Part shown: piece after piece, positions 57,073-64,000 of the stretch
How positions within the stretch are numbered: position 1 is the stretch's first letter
How the letters are laid out: the number at the start of each line of letters is the position of its first letter
Origin: Paracoccaceae bacterium
Lineage (GTDB): Bacteria > Pseudomonadota > Alphaproteobacteria > Rhodobacterales > Rhodobacteraceae
Reading direction: 5' to 3'
NCBI GenBank assembly: GCA_017510335.1
Contig: JAFWNM010000028.1
Location: 62,001 to 126,000 of the forward strand
Length of the DNA: 64,000 nt
Position numbers and translations under genes: made by a program
The notes under the pieces: generated by a model
Databases searched by the model: none
What the model was told of the DNA's origin: nothing
Seen by the model: the letters and a program-made list of their open reading frames with translations, nothing else

Positions 57073-58440
57073 TTACCCCCGCTCCAGCAACCGCTTGCGT
57101 TCCCAATCGGTCACCACGCGGTCATGTTCCGCAATCTCCCACCGGGCAGCATGGGTATAATGCTCCACCACCTCATCCCCGAAGGCCGCGCGCAACATCT
57201 CCGACCCCTCCAGCAGATCCGCCGCCTCGCGCAGTGTCTTGGGTATCTCGCGCGCCTCGCGGGCGCCATACATATCACCGCGCAATTCCGGCTCCAGCGC
57301 CATGCCCTGCTCAATCCCCGCAAGCCCCGCCGCCAGCAGCGCCGCGCAGGCCAGATAGGGGTTCAGATCCGCGCCCCCAATGCGGCATTCCACGCGCACG
57401 GCCTTTCCCCCATCCCCGCATACGCGGAAACCCGCCGTGCGGTTGTCCAGCGACCACACCGCCTTGGTGGGGGCAAACATGCCTGTGCAGAACCGCTTGT
57501 AGCTGTTCACATTGGGGGCCAGAAACGCCGTGATCTCGCGCGCATGGGCCAGTTGGCCTGCCATATACTGGCGCATCAGGGCCGACATGCCATATTCGGC
57601 ATCGCGGTCCATGAAGGCGGCAGCCCCCTCAGGCGTCCACAGCGACTGGTGCACATGGCTGGACGATCCCGCGCGCCGGTGGTCATATTTGGCCATAAAG
57701 GTCACGGATTTGCCCAGACTATGGGCGATTTCCTTGGTCGCCTGCTTGGTAATCACATGATAATCGGCCGTGGTCAGCATATCGGCATAACGGATGTTGA
57801 TCTCCGCCTGACCGGCTTCGGCCTCGCCCTTGGAATTTTCCACCGGAATGCCCGCGCCATACAGGCCATTGCGCAGCGCGCGCATCAGCGGCTCTTCCTT
57901 GGTGGTCTGGAACAGGTGGTAATCCTCGTTATACGCTGAAATCGGCGTCAGCCCCTCCGTGCCCGCATCGCGCAAAGCCTCATAACTTTGCTCGAAAATG
58001 TAGAATTCCAGCTCCGTCGCGGCCATCGCCACATATCCCAGCGCCTGCGCCCGCGCGATCTGGCGCTTCAAAATGGCACGCGGCGAAATCGCAATCTCCT
58101 CATGTGTGTGGTGATCCACCAGATCGCACAGCACCAGCGCGGTCCCTTCCAGCCACGGAAGGCGCCGCAGCGTGCCCAGATCGGGCTTCATGGTGTAATC
58201 GCCATACCCCTTTGCCCAACTGGTCGAGGCATAGCCCTCAACAGTCAGCATCTCCATATCCGTGGCCAGCAGGTAATTGCAGCAATGCGTTTCCTCATAG
58301 CCTGATGCCAGAAAATGCGCGGCATGGAACCGCTTGCCCATCAGGCGGCCCTGCATATCGGGGGCTGCCACCAGCACTGTATCAATCTCGCCCGCATCAA
58401 AGGCTTTTTGCAGCTCCTGCAATGTCATCTCAGCACCCAT
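57073..58440 (-). CDS. Glutamine synthetase family ligase (gamma-glutamyl amide type)
   Basis: This 455-residue ligase belongs to the type-I-like glutamine synthetase family but lacks the full housekeeping GS features, and resembles gamma-glutamylpolyamine/ethanolamine synthetases (PuuA/GlnT). ATELEFYIFEQ, NSKGEAEAGQAEINIRYAD, GSSSHVHQSLW and NSYKRFCTGMFAPTKAVW hold the metal and ATP sites. It probably joins glutamate to an amine using ATP. AGGAGG precedes the ATG at 58440. Position beside an alcohol and an aldehyde dehydrogenase and a TRAP importer suggests catabolism of an imported amine or amino alcohol. Confidence 0.87.
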   Translation of the reverse strand: MGAEMTLQELQKAFDAGEIDTVLVAAPDMQGRLMGKRFHAAHFLASGYEETHCCNYLLATDMEMLTVEGYASTSWAKGYGDYTMKPDLGTLRRLPWLEGTALVLCDLVDHHTHEEIAISPRAILKRQIARAQALGYVAMAATELEFYIFEQSYEALRDAGTEGLTPISAYNEDYHLFQTTKEEPLMRALRNGLYGAGIPVENSKGEAEAGQAEINIRYADMLTTADYHVITKQATKEIAHSLGKSVTFMAKYDHRRAGSSSHVHQSLWTPEGAAAFMDRDAEYGMSALMRQYMAGQLAHAREITAFLAPNVNSYKRFCTGMFAPTKAVWSLDNRTAGFRVCGDGGKAVRVECRIGGADLNPYLACAALLAAGLAGIEQGMALEPELRGDMYGAREAREIPKTLREAADLLEGSEMLRAAFGDEVVEHYTHAARWEIAEHDRVVTDWERKRLLERG

Positions 58441-58473
58441 AAGCCTGTCCTCCTGCCAAATGCCGCACGCGTT

Positions 58474-58545
58474 TTTTGCGCTTTCATTCTGGCCCAAATA
58501 CCCTCGGGGGGTGCGGGGGGCAGACAGCCCCCCGCCCTGTGTCGG
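58474..58545 (-). repeat. Dispersed intergenic element, copy 2
   Basis: On the minus strand GGGGGGCTGTCTGCCCCCC is followed by GCACCCCCCGAGGGTATTTG and GGCCAGAATGAAAG. Order and sequence match copy 1 (1590-1661), though the intervening spacer is shorter. It fills the gap between dctP and the ligase gene and could reduce read-through. An N-terminal extension of the ligase through this element is a prediction artefact. Confidence 0.8.
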
Positions 58546-58556
58546 TCGCGCCGGCC

Positions 58557-59594
58557 CTAGCCGTAGCGATAGGGGCGGCCTGCCTTGTCCATTGCCGCGT
58601 TATAGGCGCGGAACACGTCGACCACGCGGCGCTTGGTGTCGGACTCGGCGGCGATTTCTTCCCAGAAATCCCGCGCGGCCCCTTCAACGCTGGCCCATTC
58701 GGCATCGGGAATCGATGTCAGTTCCAGTTTCGTGCCTTCAGTGCGCAGCCGCGCTTCGCCTGCCCAATACCAATGCTGGCGATAGTAATGTGACTGCTCG
58801 AAACAGGTGGCCATCAGGCTGCGCAGATGTTCGGGCAATTCGTTCCAGCGGTCCATATTGGCAAAGAAATGCCCGATCCAGGCGCCAGAAATGTTGTTGG
58901 TTAGGAAATGGCTGCAGATATCGGCCCAGCCCACCTCATAGGCTTCCGTAATTCCGCACCAGGCCACGCCGTCAATCTCGCGGGTCTGCAGCGCGATTTC
59001 CACGTCTTCCCATGGCACGCTGACCGGCACGACACCGAATTGCGACAGGAACCGCCCCGCTGTGGGGAAGGTGAAAACCCGCTTGCCTTGCAGATCATCC
59101 AGCGAGGTGATGGGCGAGGAGGTGATGAAATGGCACGGGTCCCATGAGCCCGCCGAGATGTGCTTGACGCCCACCTTCTCGTATTCCTCGGCCCAGATTT
59201 CATTCAGGCCCCAGTCATTGAACAGCGCGGGCACATCCAGGCTATAGCGGCTTGCGAAGGGGAAATACCCGCCAAAGACGGTCACTTCGGTGGGGCTTGC
59301 CATGGAATCATCATCCGATTGCACAGCGTCGATCGTGCCGCGCTGCATGGCCTGGAACAGTTCTTCCGTGGGCACCAGTTGATCGGCATAAAACAGGTCG
59401 ATCTGCATTTCATCGCCTGCGATGGCGTTGAACATGTCAATCGCTGGTTTGGCCACCTGTGCGCCAAGCGACGCGCCCGCATAGGTCTGCAGCCGCCAGC
59501 GGATTGTGGATTGCGCGCGCACTGCGGGGGCTGCCAATGTGGCGGCACCGCCCAATGCGCTGGTGGTCAGAAACTTCCGTCTAGTCGTTGTCAT
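58557..59594 (-). CDS. dctP: TRAP transporter substrate-binding protein (DctP)
   Basis: This 345-residue periplasmic binding protein has a Tat signal (TTRRKFLTTSALGGAATLAAP). The DctP fold pattern is visible in WRLQTYAGASLGAQVAKPAIDMF, LQGKRVFTFPTAGRFLSQFG and VPWEDVEIALQTREIDGVAWCG, where an Arg usually contacts the carboxylate of the ligand. It belongs to the TakP-like branch by general look. Ligand unknown. AAGGAAG precedes the ATG. It follows dctM in the operon. Confidence 0.9.
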   Translation of the reverse strand: MTTTRRKFLTTSALGGAATLAAPAVRAQSTIRWRLQTYAGASLGAQVAKPAIDMFNAIAGDEMQIDLFYADQLVPTEELFQAMQRGTIDAVQSDDDSMASPTEVTVFGGYFPFASRYSLDVPALFNDWGLNEIWAEEYEKVGVKHISAGSWDPCHFITSSPITSLDDLQGKRVFTFPTAGRFLSQFGVVPVSVPWEDVEIALQTREIDGVAWCGITEAYEVGWADICSHFLTNNISGAWIGHFFANMDRWNELPEHLRSLMATCFEQSHYYRQHWYWAGEARLRTEGTKLELTSIPDAEWASVEGAARDFWEEIAAESDTKRRVVDVFRAYNAAMDKAGRPYRYG

Positions 59595-59658
59595 GGGTCT
59601 TCCTTCCTGTCTTGGGGTTCAGATTTACGGGCGCGTTATCCGCACCTTCTTGGTGGAT

Positions 59659-60984
59659 TTAGGGAAATACCACACCGGGCAGCCACAGCGCGATTTGTGG
59701 AAATGCCATCACCAGCGCAAGGCCTATGACCATCACCCCCACAAAGGGCACGATAGAGCGGTAGATATCAATCAGCGACACTTCCTTGGGCGCCATGGCC
59801 CGCATCAGGAACAGGTTATAGCCGAAAGGCGGCGTCATATAGGCGATCTGGCAAGTGATGGTATAGAGCACCCCATACCAGATCAGGTCGAATTCCAGCA
59901 TCCGCACAATGGGCACATAAAGCGGCGCGACAATCACCAGCATGGCCGTATCATCCAGAAACATGCCCATCAGAATAAAGGAAATCTGCATCAGGATCAG
60001 GATTTCCCAGCGCCCCAGACCCAGGTTTTCCATAAACAGCGCGCGCACAAAATCCACAGCGCGCAGCCCGTCGAACACGGCCCCGAAAGCAAGTGCTGCA
60101 AGGATGATCCACAGAAACATGCACGAAATGGCCAGCGTCTTGCGGGTGCAGCGTTCCAGCACATCCCAACTCATGCGGCCCTTGGCCAGCGACACCGCCA
60201 GCGCCGCCACTGCCCCCACGACCGAACTTTCCACCAGCCGCGTGTAGCCCAGCACAAAAGGCACCATCATCACTGCGAAAATGCCCAGCGGCATCAGCCC
60301 TGCCAGAAGCAGGCGGTATTTTTCCGAACGCGTCACACGCGCCAGTTCGTCAGGGTCGATGGTTGGGCCAAGGGCGGGGTTAATCTTGCAGCGTATCCAG
60401 ATATACAGGATGAACAACCCCGCCAGCATCAGCCCCGGCAACAGGCCCGCCATCCATAATTGCCCCACCGGCTGGCGCGCAATCATTGCATACAGCACCA
60501 GAACCACCGATGGCGGCACCAGAATGCCAAGGCTGGACCCGGCCTGAATAACGCCTGTGACCATGCGCTTGTCGTAATTGCGTTTCAGCAGTTCCGGCAG
60601 CGCGATTGTGGCACCAATCGCCATGCCCGCCACGCTTAGCCCGTTCATGGCCGAAATCAGCACCATCAACACAATCGTACCAATCGCCAGCCCCCCCGGC
60701 ACAGGGCCGAACCACACATGGAACATGCGATACAGGTCATCGGCCAGTTTGCTTTCCGACAGCACATAGCCCATGAAAATGAACATCGGCAGCGTCATCA
60801 GCGGAAACCAGTTCATCAGCTTGATGGTCTGCGCAAAGGCCAGATCATGCCCGCCCCGGTCGCCCCATAACCACACGGCAGCCACAACAGCCACAAAACC
60901 AATGACGCCAAACATGCGCTGGCCAGTCAGCATGACCACCAGCATGGACCCGAACATCAGGGCTGCAATCATTTCATATGACAT
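59659..60984 (-). CDS. dctM: TRAP transporter large permease (DctM)
   Basis: This 441-residue inner-membrane permease has about 12 hydrophobic helices. MFIFMGYVLSESKLADDLY and AGSSLGILVPPSVVLVLYAMIA are typical DctM blocks; TPPFGYNLFLMRAMAP near the C-terminus is the other. It uses a sodium gradient to move the ligand delivered by DctP. Its ATG overlaps the dctQ stop by one base. Confidence 0.93.
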   Translation of the reverse strand: MSYEMIAALMFGSMLVVMLTGQRMFGVIGFVAVVAAVWLWGDRGGHDLAFAQTIKLMNWFPLMTLPMFIFMGYVLSESKLADDLYRMFHVWFGPVPGGLAIGTIVLMVLISAMNGLSVAGMAIGATIALPELLKRNYDKRMVTGVIQAGSSLGILVPPSVVLVLYAMIARQPVGQLWMAGLLPGLMLAGLFILYIWIRCKINPALGPTIDPDELARVTRSEKYRLLLAGLMPLGIFAVMMVPFVLGYTRLVESSVVGAVAALAVSLAKGRMSWDVLERCTRKTLAISCMFLWIILAALAFGAVFDGLRAVDFVRALFMENLGLGRWEILILMQISFILMGMFLDDTAMLVIVAPLYVPIVRMLEFDLIWYGVLYTITCQIAYMTPPFGYNLFLMRAMAPKEVSLIDIYRSIVPFVGVMVIGLALVMAFPQIALWLPGVVFP

Positions 60985-61490
60985 CAGATGTCCTTGCCCC
61001 TGAGTTTGGCAATATCACGGATCAGAAACGCAGTGCATTGCAGGATCATCAGCACAATGCCCACGCACATGACAATCTTGATGGGGGCCATATAGGGCCG
61101 CCATAGCCCGCGGCGGCGTTCGCCATATTCCAGCGCGTATTGTGTGCTTTCAATCCCGCCCCATAGCAGCACGCCCAAATAGACCAGCAGCGTAAAGATG
61201 GTGATCGCATCGACCATGGCCTTGGTGCGGTCCGACCAGCGCGTATACAGAAGGTCCATCCGCACTGCGGACCCCAGTTGCAGCGAATACGCGCCCCCCA
61301 GCATGAAATAGCCCAGCAGCAGGAATTGCGCCATTTCATCGGTCCAGATTTGCGGTGTGAAGCCCGCACGCGCGATGGCCCCCCACATCAGAACCGCCAT
61401 CAGGGCAAACAGCCCCCACATGGCCAGTCGCCCCACGCGGTAGTTCAGCGCCTCGACCCAGCGGACATATGTAATCACGATCGCGGGCAT
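60984..61490 (-). CDS. dctQ: TRAP transporter small permease (DctQ)
   Basis: This 168-residue membrane protein has four helices. GAIARAGFTPQIWTDEMAQFLLLGYFMLGGAYSLQLG is the DctQ signature with W-x-D-E. It pairs with DctM. It overlaps the upstream amidohydrolase gene by 16 bp, so the operon is tightly coupled. Confidence 0.9.
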   Translation of the reverse strand: MPAIVITYVRWVEALNYRVGRLAMWGLFALMAVLMWGAIARAGFTPQIWTDEMAQFLLLGYFMLGGAYSLQLGSAVRMDLLYTRWSDRTKAMVDAITIFTLLVYLGVLLWGGIESTQYALEYGERRRGLWRPYMAPIKIVMCVGIVLMILQCTAFLIRDIAKLRGKDI

Positions 61491-62326
61491 GGGCGGTCCT
61501 TCAGGGTGTCCATGGCGCGCAGGATGACGGGGGCCAGCCGCGCGGCAATATCGGTTTGCTGCGCTGTGGTGGCAATCAGGTCATTGCGCAGTTCCAGCAT
61601 GGCGTTGGGCAGGAAATAGGGCAGGGCATGCAGGCGCAGCGTATGGGTAACATGGTCAGCGGCGCTATAGGGTTCGTTCAGGCGCGTTGTCAGCCCGGTG
61701 CCATCGGAATGTGCCAGAATGGCGCGCGCGAATTCGGGCGCATCATCATGGATAATTCCGAATTCCACCGCGCGGGGCTGGCCGTGCCAAACGGGCGTGA
61801 AGGAATGAATGGTCACAATGCACGGGCGTGCGCCCTGCACCAGCGCGCGCGCGATCCGGGCGCGGACATGGTTGTGAAACGGCAGATACAGCGCTTCCAT
61901 CCGCGCCATGCGCTGGCCGGCATCCAGCCCCTGATTCTGCGGAATGCGGAACGCCTCGGAGGTTGCGGGCATGGCGTCCATGCGGTCGGGGCTGCGGTTC
62001 AGGTCGTAAATCAGCCGCGACAGGGGGGCGTGCACCAATTCAGCGGCACCTGTGGACTGGCCCAGCAACGGCCCCAACGCCCGCGCCAACCCCAACGCGC
62101 CGGGGTCGCTGGCCACATGTGCGGCCATTTGTTCGGGGCTGTCGTCGAAATGCGCCCATGGCGGCGCCGCCGCATTCGAGGCATGTTCGCAAATCAGCAA
62201 CACCTTTGGCACCAGTTCATCCGCGCAAGCCGCGCCCGAGCTGTCCCATGCTTCACTCAGGCCCGGCCAGTCCCCTGTCAGGGGCGGCGGGGCAGCGGTC
62301 AATGTCGCAGGGTCAGTGTGTGACAT
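61475..62326 (-). CDS. N-formylglutamate amidohydrolase family protein
   Basis: This 283-residue cytoplasmic protein belongs to the FGase (HutG-like) family. LLICEHASNAAAPPW, HVASDPGALGLARALGPL and RLIYDLNRSPDR are the family's conserved blocks and carry its probable zinc ligands (E, H, D). The classical reaction is hydrolysis of N-formylglutamate, but the rest of the histidine pathway is absent and the gene opens a TRAP/ligase/dehydrogenase operon. An amidase action on a glutamyl or N-acyl intermediate is possible. Two ATGs (62335, 62326) are in frame; the second was chosen on weak evidence. Confidence 0.85.
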   Translation of the reverse strand: MSHTDPATLTAAPPPLTGDWPGLSEAWDSSGAACADELVPKVLLICEHASNAAAPPWAHFDDSPEQMAAHVASDPGALGLARALGPLLGQSTGAAELVHAPLSRLIYDLNRSPDRMDAMPATSEAFRIPQNQGLDAGQRMARMEALYLPFHNHVRARIARALVQGARPCIVTIHSFTPVWHGQPRAVEFGIIHDDAPEFARAILAHSDGTGLTTRLNEPYSAADHVTHTLRLHALPYFLPNAMLELRNDLIATTAQQTDIAARLAPVILRAMDTLKDRPCPRS

Positions 62327-62410
62327 CAGATACATTCCATCGCAGCAAGATATGCCAAGCCTGCAGCATCCGGATTGATTTCGTCAAGACTTTTTCTTGC
62401 ATTGATTTTC

Positions 62411-62426
62411 TGTAACAAACATTACA
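62411..62426. promoter_or_regulatory. RpiR-type operator in the divergent promoter region
   Basis: TGTAACAAACATTACA is TGTAA-N6-TTACA, close to the TGTAA-N5-TTACA pattern bound by HexR and other RpiR regulators. It lies in the 137-bp gap between the catabolic operon and the rpiR gene. One site could control both directions. Confidence 0.55.
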
Positions 62427-62463
62427 AACTTGTTCGCAGTTCTTTCAGGGGTGGGACGCTGGC

Positions 62464-63333
62464 ATGAAAGCTGTGGATACGCTGGAAGCGCGGCTGCGCG
62501 CGGCAATGCCGGACCTGACGCGCGCCGAACGCCAGCTTGCGGCCTATATGCTTGGTAATTTTCCGGTTTCCGTTCTGGGCAGCGTGTCCGATGTGGCGCG
62601 CGCCGCCGAAGTGTCCGGCCCGACAGTGGTGCGGCTGGTGCGCAAGCTGGGGTTTTCAGGCTATCCCGAATTTCGGGCGCAACTGCATGAAGATCTGGGC
62701 GAAAGACTGGCCTCGCCGATATCAAAGCACGAAAAATGGGCAGGGGCGGGCGCGCAGGACCATATTCTGAACCGCTTTGGTCAAAGTGTGATCGAAAATA
62801 TGGACATGACACTGCGCCAACAGGATCTGGTCAGCTTTGACGAGGCGGCGGGCATTTTGTCGGACAAGTCGCGCCCGGTGCATATGGTGGGCGGGCGGTT
62901 GACACGGTCCATCGCGGAATATTTCGCAACAGCGCTGAAGGTCATGCGCGCCGATGTGGCGTTGTTGTCCAGCCTGCCCAACACCTGGCCCCCCGCGCTG
63001 CTGGACATGACAGAACGTGACGTGCTGGTGGTGTTCGACATACGCCGGTATGAGCCGTCTGTGATGCAGCTTGCCGAACTGGCCAACGAACAAGGTGTCG
63101 AGATCATCTTGCTGACCGACAGATGGGTGTCGCCCGCCGCCAGCGTTGCCCGCCACATCCTTGCCAGCCATATTGAAGTGCCATCTGCATGGGACACTGT
63201 TGTGCCGCTTGTCGCCCTTGTCGAAGCGATGCTGGCACGCATTCAGGAACGCAACTGGGCAGATACCAGCGAACGGCTGCAACGCATGGAATCGCTTTAC
63301 GAACAGATGCGTCTGTTCAAACGGTTGCGCTAG
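62464..63333 (+). CDS. RpiR/MurR family transcriptional regulator
   Basis: This 289-residue regulator has an N-terminal helix-turn-helix (about 1-75; VSDVARAAEVSGPTVVRLVRKLGFSGYPEFRAQL) and a C-terminal SIS domain (about 125-265; PVHMVGGRLTRSIAEYFATAL), which in this family binds a phosphosugar-like or other effector. It is divergent from the seven-gene operon and shares its promoter region, so it probably controls it. Ligand unknown. Confidence 0.9.
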   Translation: MKAVDTLEARLRAAMPDLTRAERQLAAYMLGNFPVSVLGSVSDVARAAEVSGPTVVRLVRKLGFSGYPEFRAQLHEDLGERLASPISKHEKWAGAGAQDHILNRFGQSVIENMDMTLRQQDLVSFDEAAGILSDKSRPVHMVGGRLTRSIAEYFATALKVMRADVALLSSLPNTWPPALLDMTERDVLVVFDIRRYEPSVMQLAELANEQGVEIILLTDRWVSPAASVARHILASHIEVPSAWDTVVPLVALVEAMLARIQERNWADTSERLQRMESLYEQMRLFKRLR

Positions 63334-63656
63334 AACGGGTTTCGATCAGGTGAGGTATCCGGTTTGTGGGGGATGACGGCCTGAAGGGGACGTTCGGGGG
63401 AATGTCCCAGTGCGGAATCAAGGCCGCAGGCCGCCGCACACTCGGCGGGCCGTCCCGCGGCCTGCCGATGACCTGAAGGAACGCCAAGCCTTTGAAGGCT
63501 GGAATATGCCGCCTGGATAAAGTGCTTCCCCTACAACGCCGGATCGGCAGACCCCGGCCCGCCGATAATGCGGGCTTCATCCAGGTGCTAACGTCCCCTT
63601 CAGGCCAGAAGTAACCGGCCTTGCACACCTATCCGATAGGCCCTTGCGCTGTCAGA
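63334..63656. other. Interval holding a long palindromic element
   Basis: No gene of known family is seen between the rpiR stop and the inositol-monophosphatase gene. Most of the interval is the palindromic element at 63378-63606. A minus-strand frame through it (63317-63628) codes for a basic, Pro/Arg-rich peptide without a recognisable domain and is probably a product of the repeat. Confidence 0.6.
63378..63606. repeat. 229-bp palindromic, MITE-like element
   Basis: A perfect 17-bp inverted repeat GGCCTGAAGGGGACGTT (63378-63394) / AACGTCCCCTTCAGGCC (63590-63606) bounds the element. Inside it are nested pairs: CGGCGGGCCG (63443-63452) / CGGCCCGCCG (63555-63564) and CTGCCGAT (63462-63469) / ATCGGCAG (63543-63550). 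A further pair, CCTGGAT (63512-63518) / ATCCAGG (63579-63585), is interleaved. No transposase is present. It may be a non-autonomous mobile element or a structured RNA. Confidence 0.65.
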
Positions 63657-64000
63657 TCACTCCGGGCGTTTGCGCAGCACGCGGGTGAAACTGTCGAAAA
63701 CGCCGGAATTGGCCGCGATCACCTCGCCGCGTTCGGCAATATCTGCGCCGTCACGAATGGGGGCGGTGAACCCGCCTGCCTCGCGCACAAGCAACAACCC
63801 TGCGCTGTAGTCCCAGGGCTGCAATTCACGTTCCCAATAGCCGTCAAACCGTCCTGCCGCGACATAGGCCATGTCCAGCGCGGCCCCGCCCCATTGCCGC
63901 ACGCCCGCACAGGCAGGCATAAGCTGCGCCAGATCATGCAAGGTGGCGGGCAGGGTGCGTTTGGCCGCAAAAGGAATTCCGGTCGCAAACAGGCATTCGG
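63657..64000 (-). CDS. Inositol monophosphatase family protein, partial
   Basis: The gene runs off the right edge; the C-terminal 113 residues are visible. VRQWGGAALDMAYVAAGRFDGYWERELQPWDYSAGLLLVREAGG is the C-terminal signature of the family, with the metal-binding Asp in PWDYSAG. ATGIPFAAKRTL lies before it. It is likely an inositol-1-monophosphatase or SuhB-like phosphatase; the substrate cannot be told from this part. It ends before the palindromic element. Confidence 0.85.
   Translation of the reverse strand, partial: ECLFATGIPFAAKRTLPATLHDLAQLMPACAGVRQWGGAALDMAYVAAGRFDGYWERELQPWDYSAGLLLVREAGGFTAPIRDGADIAERGEVIAANSGVFDSFTRVLRKRPE

Noticed and set aside
54799-57939. Long + strand frames opposite the alcohol dehydrogenase, aldehyde dehydrogenase and ligase genes
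   Set aside because: They are the antisense of three conserved enzymes and contain no recognisable domain.

Overview
The window is high-GC DNA from an alphaproteobacterium, most likely order Rhodobacterales (family Rhodobacteraceae sensu lato). This is inferred from the ATP synthase F1 operon atpHAGDC standing apart from the F0 genes, an aerobic-type cobalamin cluster (cobM, cobB, cobA, cobF), a soxYZBCDEF thiosulfate-oxidation locus, a divergent DUF6477/DUF6456 pair, a Hint-domain protein, and a dispersed intergenic element of the CCCCGAGG-TATTTTGGCCAGAATGAAAG type. The species cannot be named from the sequence alone.

Layout. 1-3146: 3' part of a cobalamin operon on the + strand. 3539-10614: sulfur-oxidation operon soxY-Z-B-C-D-E-F; soxX and soxA, which normally flank soxYZ, are absent. 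10968-15711: TetR regulator, with an operator-like palindrome, and an RND efflux pair. 16011-18556: PhnD/PhnC/PhnE-type ABC transporter. 18990-21650: dusA and the DUF6477/DUF6456 pair. 21666-24498 (-): ABC-F ATPase and a DsbA-like thioredoxin. 24749-28714: cell-wall amidase and penicillin-binding protein 1A. 29008-36861: prfB, DUF2189 membrane protein, Hint protein, small membrane protein, cysteine synthase and a DUF3772/MscS channel. 37132-41975 (-): atpHAGDC. 42303-47270: methyltransferase, glyoxalase II, a clpA broken by a one-base frameshift, and a rhomboid-family protein. 47273-54411: ugpBAEC plus ugpQ (-), with a divergent LysR regulator translationally coupled to a HAD-IIA phosphatase-like protein. 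54457-63333: a seven-gene (-) operon (N-formylglutamate amidohydrolase family, TRAP dctQMP, glutamine-synthetase-like ligase, aldehyde dehydrogenase, iron alcohol dehydrogenase) divergent from an RpiR regulator. The end holds a long palindromic element and a truncated inositol-monophosphatase family gene.

How the genes work together. The sox products form a periplasmic pathway in which SoxYZ carries the sulfur substrate, SoxB hydrolyses sulfate off, and SoxCD oxidises the sulfane sulfur; SoxEF adds a flavocytochrome. Without SoxXA the loading step must be supplied from elsewhere or differ. The ugp block takes up glycerol-3-phosphate and its diesters. The final operon looks like import and stepwise oxidation of an amine or amino alcohol through a gamma-glutamyl intermediate; the substrate is unknown. 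No CRISPR array, complete insertion sequence, rRNA or tRNA gene was recognised.
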